From: Pleurotus ostreatus/Saccharomyces cerevisiae fusant
Taxonomy: Eukaryota; Opisthokonta
Assembly: GCA_024196135.1 (NCBI GenBank)
Contig: JAMQCK010000845.1
Location: forward strand, 1-14,995
DNA: 14,995 nucleotides
Direction: 5' to 3'
Below are positions 1 through 9,390 of the stretch, piece by piece. Within the stretch, counting starts at the first letter, position 1. Each line of letters begins with the position of its first letter. Below the pieces are notes generated by a model. The model made no database searches. It was given only the letters and a program-made list of their open reading frames with translations, and was not told where the DNA came from. The translations under genes and the position numbers were made by a program.

Positions 1-433
1 TACCCTCCTCTCCATTAGGTTCTGTGATGAAGGCAGCGGTGTGCGCAATATCCGAGGCAAGCTTGCCAAAGAGGGGGTTGCGGCCGACGAAATCCGTCTC
101 GCAGTTGAGCTCGATTATTGCCCCCCGCACCCCACCGCCGACGCCTGCGCCTCCCCCGCGAGACAGGATGGAGACGGAGACAAGTCCGTTCGATGCTTCG
201 CGGTCGGCAACTTTGGCGGCCTTCTTGGCTCCGGAGACCTCGAGGTCCTTCGCGAGCCATTCGAGGGCGCCGTCCACATCGTTGCCGGCAGCAGAGAGCG
301 CTTCACGGGCCTTCGAGATCGAGACCTCCGTGCGCTTGCGAAGCTCAGCGACAAGCTGTAGGGACGGCTTTCCCGGCGCAGTAGAGTAGCGCCGGAAGGC
401 AGTGGGCGTCTGGGCACGGAGGGCGCTGAGCAT
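1..433 (-). CDS. TSF1: Elongation factor Ts, mitochondrial (partial, C-terminus beyond the window)
   Basis: This gene encodes the guanine-nucleotide exchange factor that recycles EF-Tu in mitochondrial translation. Reading leftward from the ATG at 433-431, one uninterrupted frame of 144 codons runs to the window edge with no intron. Residues 1-18 (MLSALRAQTPTAFRRYST) are basic and hydroxylated like a mitochondrial presequence. Residues about 24-65 form the UBA-like EF-Ts N-domain (LVAELRKRTEVSISKAREAL, then a GALEWL motif). Around residue 110 is the family hallmark NCETDFVGRN, which in known EF-Ts proteins contacts EF-Tu. A glycine-rich insert (SRGGGAGVGGG) lies just before it. The C-terminal core is outside the window. 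The gene is divergent from NAF1, with 151 bp between the start codons. The family is certain; the mitochondrial location is inferred from the presequence. Confidence 0.95.
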   Translation of the reverse strand, partial: MLSALRAQTPTAFRRYSTAPGKPSLQLVAELRKRTEVSISKAREALSAAGNDVDGALEWLAKDLEVSGAKKAAKVADREASNGLVSVSILSRGGGAGVGGGVRGAIIELNCETDFVGRNPLFGKLASDIAHTAAFITEPNGEEG

Positions 434-584
434 CGTGGACGTCGTCGGCGGCGGTGGGGAGAGCAAAAGTTCTGAGCGGGCCGGACTCCGTTCTGCACCG
501 ACGCGACGCGCGCGGTCACGCGTGACGATCGGCGCGCTAATTCCGGAAAAGGAAGGCATTATGTTTTTGTGCTTCCGCGCCATC
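434..584. promoter_or_regulatory. Compact divergent promoter between EF-Ts and NAF1, with a 12-bp palindrome
   Basis: Only 151 bp separate the two start codons, so both 5' UTRs and both core promoters must lie here. Positions 515-526 read GTCACGCGTGAC, a perfect 12-bp palindrome whose core ACGCGT (518-523) equals the MluI cell-cycle box bound by MBF-type factors in ascomycete yeasts. No TATA box is visible. That the palindrome works on either gene is inference. Confidence 0.55.
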
Positions 585-2415
585 ATGGAGTTCGCCGTGC
601 CGTCCACCGTCCCGCAGGACCTGCAGCTCATCCAGGATCTTGTGGGGGACATACCAGAGGTCAAGCCCGCCGACTCTGCCTCTGCAGCCAAGCCGGAACA
701 GCAGGATGACTCCATCGAAAGCTCAGGAAGCGAGGACGAGGGAGAGAAGGCCGAGAAGTCGGTCGTAGCAGAACCAAAACCAGATGCGTATGTGAACCAT
801 CCATGCAGTGCTACCGGACGCTTACCGTACATACGCAGTCCTGACGACTCGACATCCGACTCTGACAGCGACTCGGACTCGGACACATCGTCTGAAGATG
901 ACGTGCAGATCCGAGTGCCCATCAAGGTGGAACCAAACGACGACGATGAGCTCGACGAGGAGGGGGGACCTACCGCTGGCCCTGGAACCTATCTCACCAC
1001 CAGAAACGAAGTCGTTGAAGCCGACATCCTGATCCCCTCCATCTCTGCGGTCGAGCCAGATGAACAACTTGAGAAGGTCGGCCAGATCATGAATGTACTG
1101 GAGGACGTCGCCATAGTCAGGGGAATACCCGGAGGCCCCTTCTCGGGTGTTGATCGCGCCCTCGACGCCGACACACTGCTCGTCTTCGAGGATAGGACCG
1201 TATTCGGCCATGTGCGTAGTATATTCCAGCTATTCCTTGTACAGATGCTAAACTTCCCTGAAGGTCTACGAGACGTTTGGACCGACCGCGATGCCAATGT
1301 ATCAAGTCAAGTTCAACAGCAAATATCCCCTTGACCCCGAACGCGTGCGCGCAGATCGTGAAGTCTTCCACGTACCACAACGCAGTCGCTTTATCTCCAT
1401 CAGTCAAATCAAAGCCTACAAGGGTAGCGATGCGAGCAACATGCACGATGAGGAACCTGGTGAGGACGAGATAGAGTTCTCGGATGACGAGGCGGAGGCA
1501 GCGTTCAAGGCTGCGAAGAAGAAGAAGCGGTAGGTCGGACCTCATCCCTGCATGGGCATGATATCTAACACCCTGTGTAGTCGTGCTTCTTCGAGGGACC
1601 CTTCCGTCGGTCCTTCACGTTATGGGACGCCGTCCTCCCGCATGGGTACGCCCGCACCTTCCATGATTCGCGACCAGGACTTAGCCGATGACGCGACATG
1701 GGGTGAACCTCTGTACACCGATCCGTACGAAGACGCTCAGGCATCGACTTCCCGGGCTGCGTCCCTCTCCTACGACGACGCGTACGCCGACTACGTACCC
1801 GCTCAGGCCGAAGAAGCCCAACGGCCTCCCGCCAGTCCCGCGCCCTCATCGTCTGGCCGCAGCGAAGCGGACGCGCTCAGGCCGGCGTATATGCCGCGAC
1901 GGGGGCGAGGGCGGGGACGAGGGGCAGGCGGCCCGCCCTCGTCTGGGCGGGGCGGGTGGTCAGGACCGCAACAAGGAGCGTACAACCCTCACGACTCGCT
2001 TCAACGTGGCTTTTCCAACCCAGCTGCCTTCACGCCAGGCATGGCAGGAGCGTATGCCAACGGATGGAATCCAGCTGCCTCTCCGATGCAACAGTCACGT
2101 ATGCACGCTCAGCCCATGCAAGGGCAGGCAATGTATGGGGCACCGTTCGTTCAGCCGCACATCAATCCTATGTTCTTCGCTGGAATGGGTGCTGGCTTGC
2201 CGCCTCAGCCATTCCCTCAACAAAATAATGGATACGCCTACAACGCAGCTGGGGGCGCTTACAACGGTGGCTTCAACCAGGGTCAGGCGCCGTATGGCGC
2301 ATTCGGACAACATCAACAGCAGCAACCACAGCAACAAAACCCTCCACAAAACTGGGCAGATCAATGGTCGGTCCCAATGAATGGGACGCCGCAGGGGGGC
2401 GGCGGTCAATCCTGA
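585..2415 (+). CDS. NAF1: H/ACA ribonucleoprotein assembly factor NAF1
   Basis: NAF1 is a nuclear chaperone that binds the dyskerin/Cbf5 homologue and is later exchanged for GAR1 during maturation of box H/ACA snoRNPs. The exons are 585-787, 839-1211, 1264-1529 and 1581-2415, giving 558 aa. The introns are 51, 52 and 51 nt. Residues about 35-110 are acidic, with an SD repeat (DSTSDSDSDSDSDTSSEDD). Residues about 120-255 form the Naf1 domain: TTRNEVVEADI, LLVFEDRTVFGHVY, then ETFGPTAMPMYQVKF, which is read correctly only when intron 2 is removed. A lysine cluster (KAAKKKKRR) precedes a long tail rich in P, G, Q, N and M, with an RG-rich stretch near residues 386-404, a common RNA-binding tail. 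The start at 585 (MEFAVPSTVPQDLQ) is preferred over the in-frame ATG at 561 because the latter would add an unrelated 8-residue leader. The family call is secure from the domain core. Confidence 0.93.
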
Positions 2416-3083
2416 TTCTGATTCTTGAACGTCGTCATGTCTTCTTGGCCATGTTCTTAGCACACGCCTTCTCTAGGCTTCCGTCTTCCTGTCTACCCTC
2501 GTCGTCATCCCCAATATCACTTCTTTGGATAACCTTTCCATCAATGACACGGCCGCCCAGGCTGGCGCTTGCAATCGGAGTCTGGCGGGCAAGACATGGG
2601 GGGATTGGCTGGAGGTACCATCGCGGCGCAATCCACTCGCTTGGAGTTAGCGCCGTTGCGATGCTGCGTTCGTTCCCCACCCACTGTTGAGATGCCCGCA
2701 AACGCCGAAGCTACGTGGGTCAATGGGCACACGATGTGTGGCGCGTCCGCTTGTTCAGAAGGCAAATGTGCCGTAAGCTGTCTCTTCAGCGCGACGATGC
2801 TGATCTTCCATTGCCCAATCAGCTGGGATCCCTGGGAAGCTCGCCAGTTTTCAATTGATGGGTTAGGTCTCATGCGTCCGGGGGCCCGTTCTGAATACAA
2901 CTTTCTCATGTGCAGGGTGTCGGCAGTGGGCGCTCGCTGCCCACGCCGAAAGCAGATATATAAAGAACGTGATCTGCGATGGGTGACTGGTTTCCCTCCC
3001 CCTTCGTCGCTTTCGCTCGCTTACATTCCCGCGCGGGGGACAGTCGAAGAACTCGTAAACCCGGTGTCTACAAGTCCTTCAAT
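2416..3083. other. Intergenic: NAF1 3' UTR and DUF6534 gene promoter
   Basis: This stretch of 668 bp follows the NAF1 stop codon and precedes the next start. Open frames exist on both strands but have no recognisable domain and overlap the promoter. A short inverted repeat, GTGGGC at 2926-2931 and GCCCAC at 2939-2944, lies just upstream of a good TATA box. I see no RNA gene. Confidence 0.6.
2957..2964 (+). promoter_or_regulatory. TATA box of the DUF6534 gene
   Basis: TATATAAA lies 120 bp upstream of the ATG at 3084, a plausible distance for a fungal core promoter with a short 5' UTR. The transcription start itself is not visible. Confidence 0.6.
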
Positions 3084-4924
3084 ATGTCGACGCCGAATCC
3101 GGCTGAGGTCGCGTACGTATCATCCTGTCCCTCTGCCCCAGGAGAACGCTCACGCCGATCGCTAGCCATGGGCCCATGATCTTGGGGACGTTCTTCAATA
3201 TTCTGCTGTACGGGATCTCGATCACGCAGACGTGCGTCCTCGCCCAGCTTCGTCCCCCTCCCTTCTCATCTAGCTCAGCTACATCTACTGGAACACCTAC
3301 AAGAACAAGTACGTCCCTTTGCCAAGCCCCTGTCCGCCGATACTCATGCCTGTCGTAGGGATCCCCGCTTCATCCGGTTCTTTGTGAGAATTGCAGCACG
3401 CCTTCTGAGCAGGATAGTTGACTTGTCGTATAGGTCTTGTTCCTGTTCGTCGGGGACACCTTGCACACAGCGTTCACGATGGCGTACATGTACATAAGTC
3501 TCATCAAGCATTTCGGTATGTTGAACGAGCGTTGGCGCTGGCCAACTACTCATGCGTCGTCGCAGGCGACGCGAACTACCTCGCTACTGCGACCTGGGTA
3601 TTCTCGACGGGCAAGTGATTTTCTTCTCAAATCGAAGGCTTCGTCTGATTGGAATCTTGACCGCAGACCCCGCGCTCACGGGCATCATCGGTGGCTCCGT
3701 TCAGATGTTCTTCGCGTACGGACCTACCTTCTCACGTAGACGACTTCGCTCACCTGCTTCCTCACCCTTTAGCTGGCGCGTAAAGCTCGTACGTCCGTGG
3801 CTCCGTCGGGCTCGACTTGCCACTGACGCGTTCACCTCAGCTCACCGGGAACATCATCGTTGCGTTGATCATCGCCGTCTTGTCCATTGCGACAATCCGT
3901 GCGTAGCGTACTCATTCATCCAGTATGCGCCTCACTAACAATTTGGCAGTCTGCGGTATCGCCACGTCTATCGGATGCGGAATCGTCATGTACTTCGTCG
4001 AGTTCCAGAAGTTCTCCGTCGTCGTCATCATCTGTGCGCTTATAGCGAACCGTTGCTCGCTCTCATAGACTGACGAGTGTACAGGGCTTGTGGGCTCGTC
4101 CGTGTCGGATATTCTCATCACTGCAAGCCTGGTATTCCACCTTGTAGGTTCATACACGCTCGAATGCTCTCGAATGCTCATGCACACCGCAGCGCAACCA
4201 CAAAACCGGCTTCAAGTCTACGGATACACGCGTTGATAAAATCATCCGCTGTATGTATCTCCTCGCGGTTTGACGACCTTCCCTACTGACACTGGCATGC
4301 AGTGACTGTCCAGACTGGTAAGCCTTTCTATCTCAACAGAAGATATACGGACTCACGCAATCTAACTTCGAAGGCATGATTACCTGCATCTGGGCGTAAG
4401 TTGTTTTGTCTGTCTTTCTTCGACGTCCGCCTGACCGTCTGATAGGTTCGCTGATCTGCTCGTGTACCTGCTGGACCCCGTACCTTGGTAAGCTTTCCCT
4501 CCACTGCGCTTCAACGCGCGCAGCTGATATCTCCGTGCGCAGGCATCTCCTCCTCAACTTCCCGCTCTCCAAGCTGTACACGAACTCGCTCATGTCCAGC
4601 TTGAATAGCCGGAGAGGATGGAACTACAGCGAGAGCAGGAACGACACCTCCCAACCCGTCTCTACCGGAGAGCGTACGCGCAGGGTATGTTACCAGGGCG
4701 TATGCTCTGACATGTTGCTGAATGTGGTTTTAGGACGTCGTCAATCTCAGCGCTTCGAGGCCGGAGGTAAAACTCTTGTCCTATTCAACGCCAATCAGTA
4801 GACTGACAGGATTCAGGTGTTTGTCCAAGTCGAGTCGCACGAGATGGTCGACCAGACGGACACAAAGCGCGGCGAAGATTGGCAGTACGATTCGCAGCAC
4901 AAGCATAGCCCGGCTATCGCATAG
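3084..4924 (+). CDS. DUF6534-type multi-pass membrane protein, 18 exons
   Basis: The product belongs to a large Agaricomycete family of unknown function (DUF6534 type) with about seven predicted membrane helices. Exons: 3084-3112, 3166-3231, 3279-3308, 3359-3383, 3434-3515, 3566-3610, 3667-3715, 3773-3788, 3841-3898, 3950-4033, 4085-4143, 4193-4250, 4303-4317, 4374-4395, 4446-4487, 4543-4684, 4734-4766 and 4817-4924. They total 963 nt (320 aa), the usual length for the family. Hydrophobic stretches lie near residues 12-37, 44-72, 93-112, 116-152, 155-181 and 200-235. Recognisable family landmarks are HGPMILGTFFNILLYG near the N-terminus, WLVGSSVSDILITASLVFHL, RLTVQTGMITCIWAFADLLV and NFPLSKLYTNSLMSSLNSR, followed by a hydrophilic tail. 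Introns make up nearly half of the gene (878 of 1841 bp), and four exons are 25 nt or shorter. The intron at 3611-3666 is GC-AG. The function is unknown. Individual junctions are frame-based and not confirmed by transcripts. Confidence 0.85.
3611..3666 (+). other. GC-AG intron in the DUF6534 gene
   Basis: Exon 6 ends ...TCGACGG and the intron begins GCAAGT, the standard donor of the rare GC-AG class. Joining here gives FSTDPALTGII, which keeps the frame and the family sequence. The nearest GT (3615) would shift the frame and lose the following helix. Confidence 0.75.
4159..4178 (+). repeat. Tandem 10-bp duplication inside a 49-nt intron
   Basis: CTCGAATGCT occurs twice back to back within the intron at 4144-4192. 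Without one copy the intron would be only 39 nt. Confidence 0.8.
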
Positions 4925-5593
4925 ATTTCCTTTCGTTTACCCTGTTCATTGTTATATCTGGCATACAGACTGCTGTCCATCCGTGTTAATCAGCGTTGTA
5001 ACTACGAGGTCAAGATTAGAGCTTGCGTTGTTTCCCATACATGAGAGTATTGGCGAGCGATTGAGTACCAGACGGTGCTGGAGCAGAGCTGGTGCGTAGG
5101 GTACAGGCAGTTGTGGGTGCTTGACGGCAATTGCCGACAACTTGCTTTCCGCATTTAGGCATTCTTGTTCTTGCGCATTTGTCGCTTGGCGTCTCTGTGC
5201 AGACTGCATTCGTGCTATCCGAGAATTCAGTGGCGTAAGGCATAAGTGAACGCGTCACGACTTGAGAGCCCCGCGTTCATGCACTTGAAGCAGTCTCCTG
5301 GACCAACCCAACAGTCGACGATCATCCTTGCGACCACCCACGAGTTATCGCAAGCGCCAGCGGATGGCCAGGGTAAGCCGAATCCGTACCAATGACAAGA
5401 CAGACCGCGATACCACTGTGGTAGTAACGGTCGAGCTAGACACTTCTTGCGTAGCCAGAGTCGCTTCAATCAGTGGGGGGGTGCCCGTAGGCCTGTAGTG
5501 TGCCGATAAATTATGGATGGCTAGAGTACATGATAATGGTACAGGTGCGAGAGAGCAAGCAACAAAGGCCCAGAAATATCTATGATGTGCCAT
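4925..5593. other. Intergenic between convergent DUF6534 and H2A genes
   Basis: The two genes end towards each other, so these 669 bp should hold two 3' UTRs and terminators. Short open frames occur on both strands without any domain I recognise. No repeat, tRNA or promoter-like TATA box stands out. Confidence 0.55.
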
Positions 5594-6173
5594 TTACACC
5601 TCCTGGCTGGCGTCCTCCTTCTTGCCCTTGCCGCTCTTTGATGGGAGGAGCTCGGCCTGGATGTGGGGGACGACACCACCCTGCGAGATGACAACGTCGC
5701 CGAGGAGCTTGTTCAACCTGAGACATGGTCAGTGGCGGAAGAAGGGGATGTGAGCGTAGCACGCACTCTTCGTCGTTCCGGATGGCGAGCTGCAAGTGAC
5801 GGGGGACGATACGCTGCTTCTTGTTGTCGCGCGCTGCATTGCCCGCCAACTCCAAGATCTCAGCAGCCAAGTACTCGAGGACAGCCGCGAGGTAGACTGG
5901 AGCGCCATTCAGATTGAAAAACGCGTGTCGGAAGGCCAAGCCACTCACCAGGCGCGCCGGCGCCAACACGCTGGGCGTAGTTGCCCTTCTTCAACAGACG
6001 GTGCACACGACCGACCGGGAACTGGAGACCTGAGGGGCGAGTCAGACATTGCTAAGCCACTCGCGTCGAAGCCACGCACCAGCCTTGGACGAGCGGGACT
6101 GCGCCTTGCCAGAGTCGGCCGCGCCAGCCTTGCCACCAGCCTTGCCGCCCTTTCCGCCGACTTTGCCAGACAT
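5594..6173 (-). CDS. HTA1: Histone H2A with C-terminal SQEV motif
   Basis: This is a core nucleosomal histone that pairs with H2B. Exons on the minus strand are 6173-6080, 6029-5949, 5896-5767 and 5717-5594, with introns of 50, 52 and 49 nt. The product has 142 aa. The N-terminal tail is rich in G and K ([17 protein letters not shown]). The histone fold carries [40 protein letters not shown] and [20 protein letters not shown], with [20 protein letters not shown] near the C-terminus. [16 protein letters not shown] is the canonical H2A form rather than H2A.Z. The protein ends SQEV, placing a DNA-damage-kinase SQ site at Ser139, so, as in yeasts, this bulk-type H2A should also serve the H2A.X role. 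It is head to head with H2B. The call is very secure. Confidence 0.97.
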
Positions 6174-6280
6174 TGTGATGGGTGTTATGGGGGTGGGTGG
6201 GTAAAGTCGAAAAAGTTGTGTTGAGCGCGACGGGGCGAGATGGACGTTGAGGAAAAGCAGCGATCGTCGCGGGCACCGGA

Positions 6281-6288
6281 TATATATA
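6281..6288 (-). promoter_or_regulatory. TATA element for H2A
   Basis: TATATATA lies 108-115 bp upstream of the H2A start codon. The sequence is self-complementary, so the strand is assigned from position. Confidence 0.6.
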
Positions 6289-6322
6289 CCGCGGGACGAT
6301 CACGTGCGAGCGCTAGTCGACT

Positions 6323-6344
6323 TTTGTTGATGCGCATCAACAAA
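6323..6344. promoter_or_regulatory. Perfect 22-bp palindrome at the centre of the histone promoter
   Basis: The half-site TTTGTTGATGC is followed directly by its exact reverse complement. The axis lies between 6333 and 6334, within 2 bp of the midpoint between the two start codons (6331.5). It fits a binding site for a homodimeric activator serving both genes. I do not recognise it as a named element. Confidence 0.7.
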
Positions 6345-6373
6345 GGATCGCGTCCGTGCACAAACGAGGACAA

Positions 6374-6379
6374 ACGCGT
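6374..6379 (+). promoter_or_regulatory. ACGCGT (MCB-like) box before the H2B TATA
   Basis: This six-base element matches the MBF/MCB site tied to G1/S transcription in ascomycete yeasts. It sits 9 bp upstream of the H2B TATA box. A function here is inferred. Confidence 0.4.
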
Positions 6380-6387
6380 CGCGTCGG

Positions 6388-6394
6388 TATATAA
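6388..6394 (+). promoter_or_regulatory. TATA box for H2B
   Basis: TATATAA lies 96-102 bp upstream of the H2B ATG and mirrors the H2A TATA element about the palindrome. Confidence 0.65.
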
Positions 6395-6489
6395 CCCAGC
6401 CGGCCGTCGTTTTCATCTATTCCCATCTTTGCCCCCAACCGCCACATCGCGTCCCCCAGCCGCCCAACCACCACCCTCTTACATTCGCA

Positions 6490-7086
<597 letters not shown>

Positions 7087-7479
7087 TGGCAGTTCCTTGG
7101 GATCTATCTTCCGGTTTTCTGTACATTAGCTGTATTGTATTCCTATCTTATTGCGCCTGCCACTGCCACTGCTACGCCACGCTTCATATTCCTCGCCAGA
7201 TTCCGGCCCGCCCTGTCTCAGTTCCCTTGTCACTCTGAGGTTAGTGTTGCCGGTGATTGCAGGACAAATGTTGCGAACAGCACAGCGAGTGTCGTGGGAA
7301 TTTACCAGACCCTTGACCTTCACCTCATGCCTCCCTACGCGTTTTTGCAACGGTCACGTCGGCCTACCGACGTTCGTAAAGGTGCGCGATCTCGCCTTCC
7401 ACTTTCGTTGGAAGATGATGCTCAATAACACTTAGCGTCCATACGATTGGCCTACGAGCCTTAACAGAGCAGTTCCGCT
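7087..7479. other. Intergenic: H2B 3' UTR and MYND gene promoter
   Basis: These 393 bp lie between two genes on the same strand. There is no TATA box before the next ATG. An ACGCGT box occurs at 7337-7342. Open frames here have no recognisable domain. Confidence 0.5.
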
Positions 7480-9390
7480 ATGCCTACTGCCGCTCTCAGC
7501 AATGCCCTTTCCTCCATCGCCCGATATCCCAGCTTCACCCAGGCTCAGAAGTTGAAGGCATGTCGCGATATGGAAAAGGTTCTTAGACAGCCTCGCGTCT
7601 TCCACGATCTCGCCCGGGACCCAGAAGCGTTGGTGAAGGAATACAAGATTCGCCTCCCGGTCAACATGTTATTGTTGCCAGGACCATTCCGCGACGCGCA
7701 TCTAACTCTGGCGCACACGAATCTGCTGCTTATCATGGCGGCAGACTCACCCGCGATCCTCGATAGCATCATTCGCGCGTACCCCAATACTTGGCGGTGG
7801 ATCGTTTTCTTCCATCCTAGGTTCGGTAATACCATCCGCAACGCGATGGAGGACGTGCAGATCGTAGAGCGAGCCATCACCTCCCTGGGTGTGTTCCCGC
7901 AAGGTCGCGAAATCATACGCAGTATGCCGGACGGCTTCTATCTCCTCTTCGATATATGGATCAACCTATTCGACTACGCTCCCCCGTCAGCTGTCACCAA
8001 AGAGTGGCCAGAGCTCGAGGAGTGCGACCGTTCCCTCGGCACTGTCATTCGGTCCTTCTTCGACGACGTCCCTGGCAAGGCAGCAGACAAGCGGAACAAC
8101 CTCGATGCTATCATGCTCATGGAGGCCGCGCTCGCCACGACGGATGGAAACATTCGCAGACTGCACCGGAAGGCCCTGAACGATAGACTGCGCCCCTTCA
8201 TAGCTAGAAAGCCCAGTCCTATAGAAGAGCTTGGACTCGCTCTCTCGTCCACTCAGGTTATTCTCACCAGCCTCAATATAAATCGGACTGCTCCGCTTCC
8301 CCGCGACGTCGTCTACACCATCGTCGACGCCTGGAAGGCCATCTCCGCCGGACCCTACACCAGCCTCGTCCGCAAGGCCAGCGAACATTTCGCGACTATC
8401 TTGGTCGAATTCTACGAGCGTGCGTCCGACGTGCGGCAGCTGGCTTGGGCTGTTCGGGCCGGCGCCGTCCCTCTCATCCTGCAGCTAGTTCGGACGAGGG
8501 GGCCCAGGGACGGCATCAACGGCCCATTCCTGCTGCAGTACTTGCGCGCGCAGATGATCTATCGTAACTTCATGCGCGTCCTTCACCGATACGCTGGACC
8601 TACTATGATCCTTAGGAAGGACGACCCGGTACCCGTGCGCGCGTTCATTACGGAGTACCAGGAGAACGTCAAGCGGCTGGACCAAGTCAAGGCATGGATG
8701 CAGTCGCTTTCCTGCCAGAATCCAGAGGTGCGCAAGAGCAACCCAGCCGCTTCGTTATCTCTGAGACTTACAATATTCAGTGTCCTTCACCCGGCTCGCC
8801 GTCAACCCTCAAGAAGTGCGCGGACTGTCGCTCCGTGTACTACTGCTCCGAAGAGTGTCAGGCGCAGCACTGGAAAGCTGAACACCATCGATCCTGTGGC
8901 ACCTCAGACTGTGAGCCACCTTACTTGAGCGCCCATGTCCCGCTTTGCTGACATGTTTGCAGCCAAGCCTGAGTACTTCACCCCAGCGGACTTCCAGTAC
9001 ACGACCGCTATCACCAAGAAATACCTGATCAAGATGCGCAACACCATTCTCGCGCAGGTTGCCAACGTCCAGAACGCGCCTTCCTTCGACCCCGCCACCG
9101 AGGCCGTCATGGTCGTCCTCGATTTCGCCAGCCTGAATCTCGGGGGCAGCTTGGAGACTCCCCAAGAACCAGGGATTGGCGCGACGGCGATCGCTGCCAA
9201 CTTCAAGAAGTTCAACGAGCGGGAGAGGAAGGTGGGCTTCCTGCAGGTCGTGCTTCCCGATGGCTCTGGGGTTGAGGAGGGCGTCGGGATATATATGCGA
9301 ACCGCGCCCTTTGACTTCGAGCGGTTCAAGGAGGGCGAGATGCCTCCCTTCTTGCTGTACACGCCGGCATCGTCCCTGTATCGCAAGTAG
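7480..9390 (+). CDS. MYND-type zinc-finger protein, 601 aa
   Basis: The exons are 7480-8727, 8781-8910 and 8963-9390, and the introns are 53 and 52 nt. Residues 1-411 are a largely helical, domain-less region typical of the large Agaricomycete family of MYND proteins. The zinc finger spans about 412-455: Cys412, Cys417, Cys429, Cys432, Cys438, Cys442, His451 or His452, and Cys455, with the typical KKCADCRSVYYCSEECQAQH core and Trp447. All ligand positions are present, but the first pair is spaced C-x4-C rather than C-x2-C. The 53-nt intron falls exactly between these first two cysteines. Residues 461-601 form a mixed C-terminal domain that I do not recognise. MYND fingers usually bind proline-rich peptides, so a protein-interaction role is likely; the specific function is unknown. 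The ATG at 7480 is the first of the long frame. Confidence 0.88.

Larger units (their letters stand above)
6174..6489. promoter_or_regulatory. Shared bidirectional H2A-H2B promoter
   Basis: These 316 bp separate the two histone start codons. The layout is nearly symmetrical: a TATA element for H2A at 6281-6288, a perfect 22-bp palindrome at 6323-6344, and a TATA element for H2B at 6388-6394. A CACGTG E-box (6301-6306) and an ACGCGT box (6374-6379) lie between the TATA elements. Divergent histone pairs sharing one regulatory centre are well known in fungi. Confidence 0.85.

Noticed and set aside
402..584. Upstream open frame joined to NAF1
   Set aside because: It overlaps the EF-Ts start codon and the divergent promoter; the family N-terminus begins at 585.
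2569..3165. 198-codon open frame on the plus strand
   Set aside because: It runs through the TATA box and first exon of the DUF6534 gene in another frame and has no recognisable domain.
3615..3666. GT donor at 3615 instead of the GC donor at 3611
   Set aside because: It gives a frame reading PRAHGHHR instead of the conserved hydrophobic segment.
5594..6173. H2A read as the H2A.Z variant
   Set aside because: The [16 protein letters not shown] segment and the SQEV tail are those of canonical H2A, not H2A.Z.
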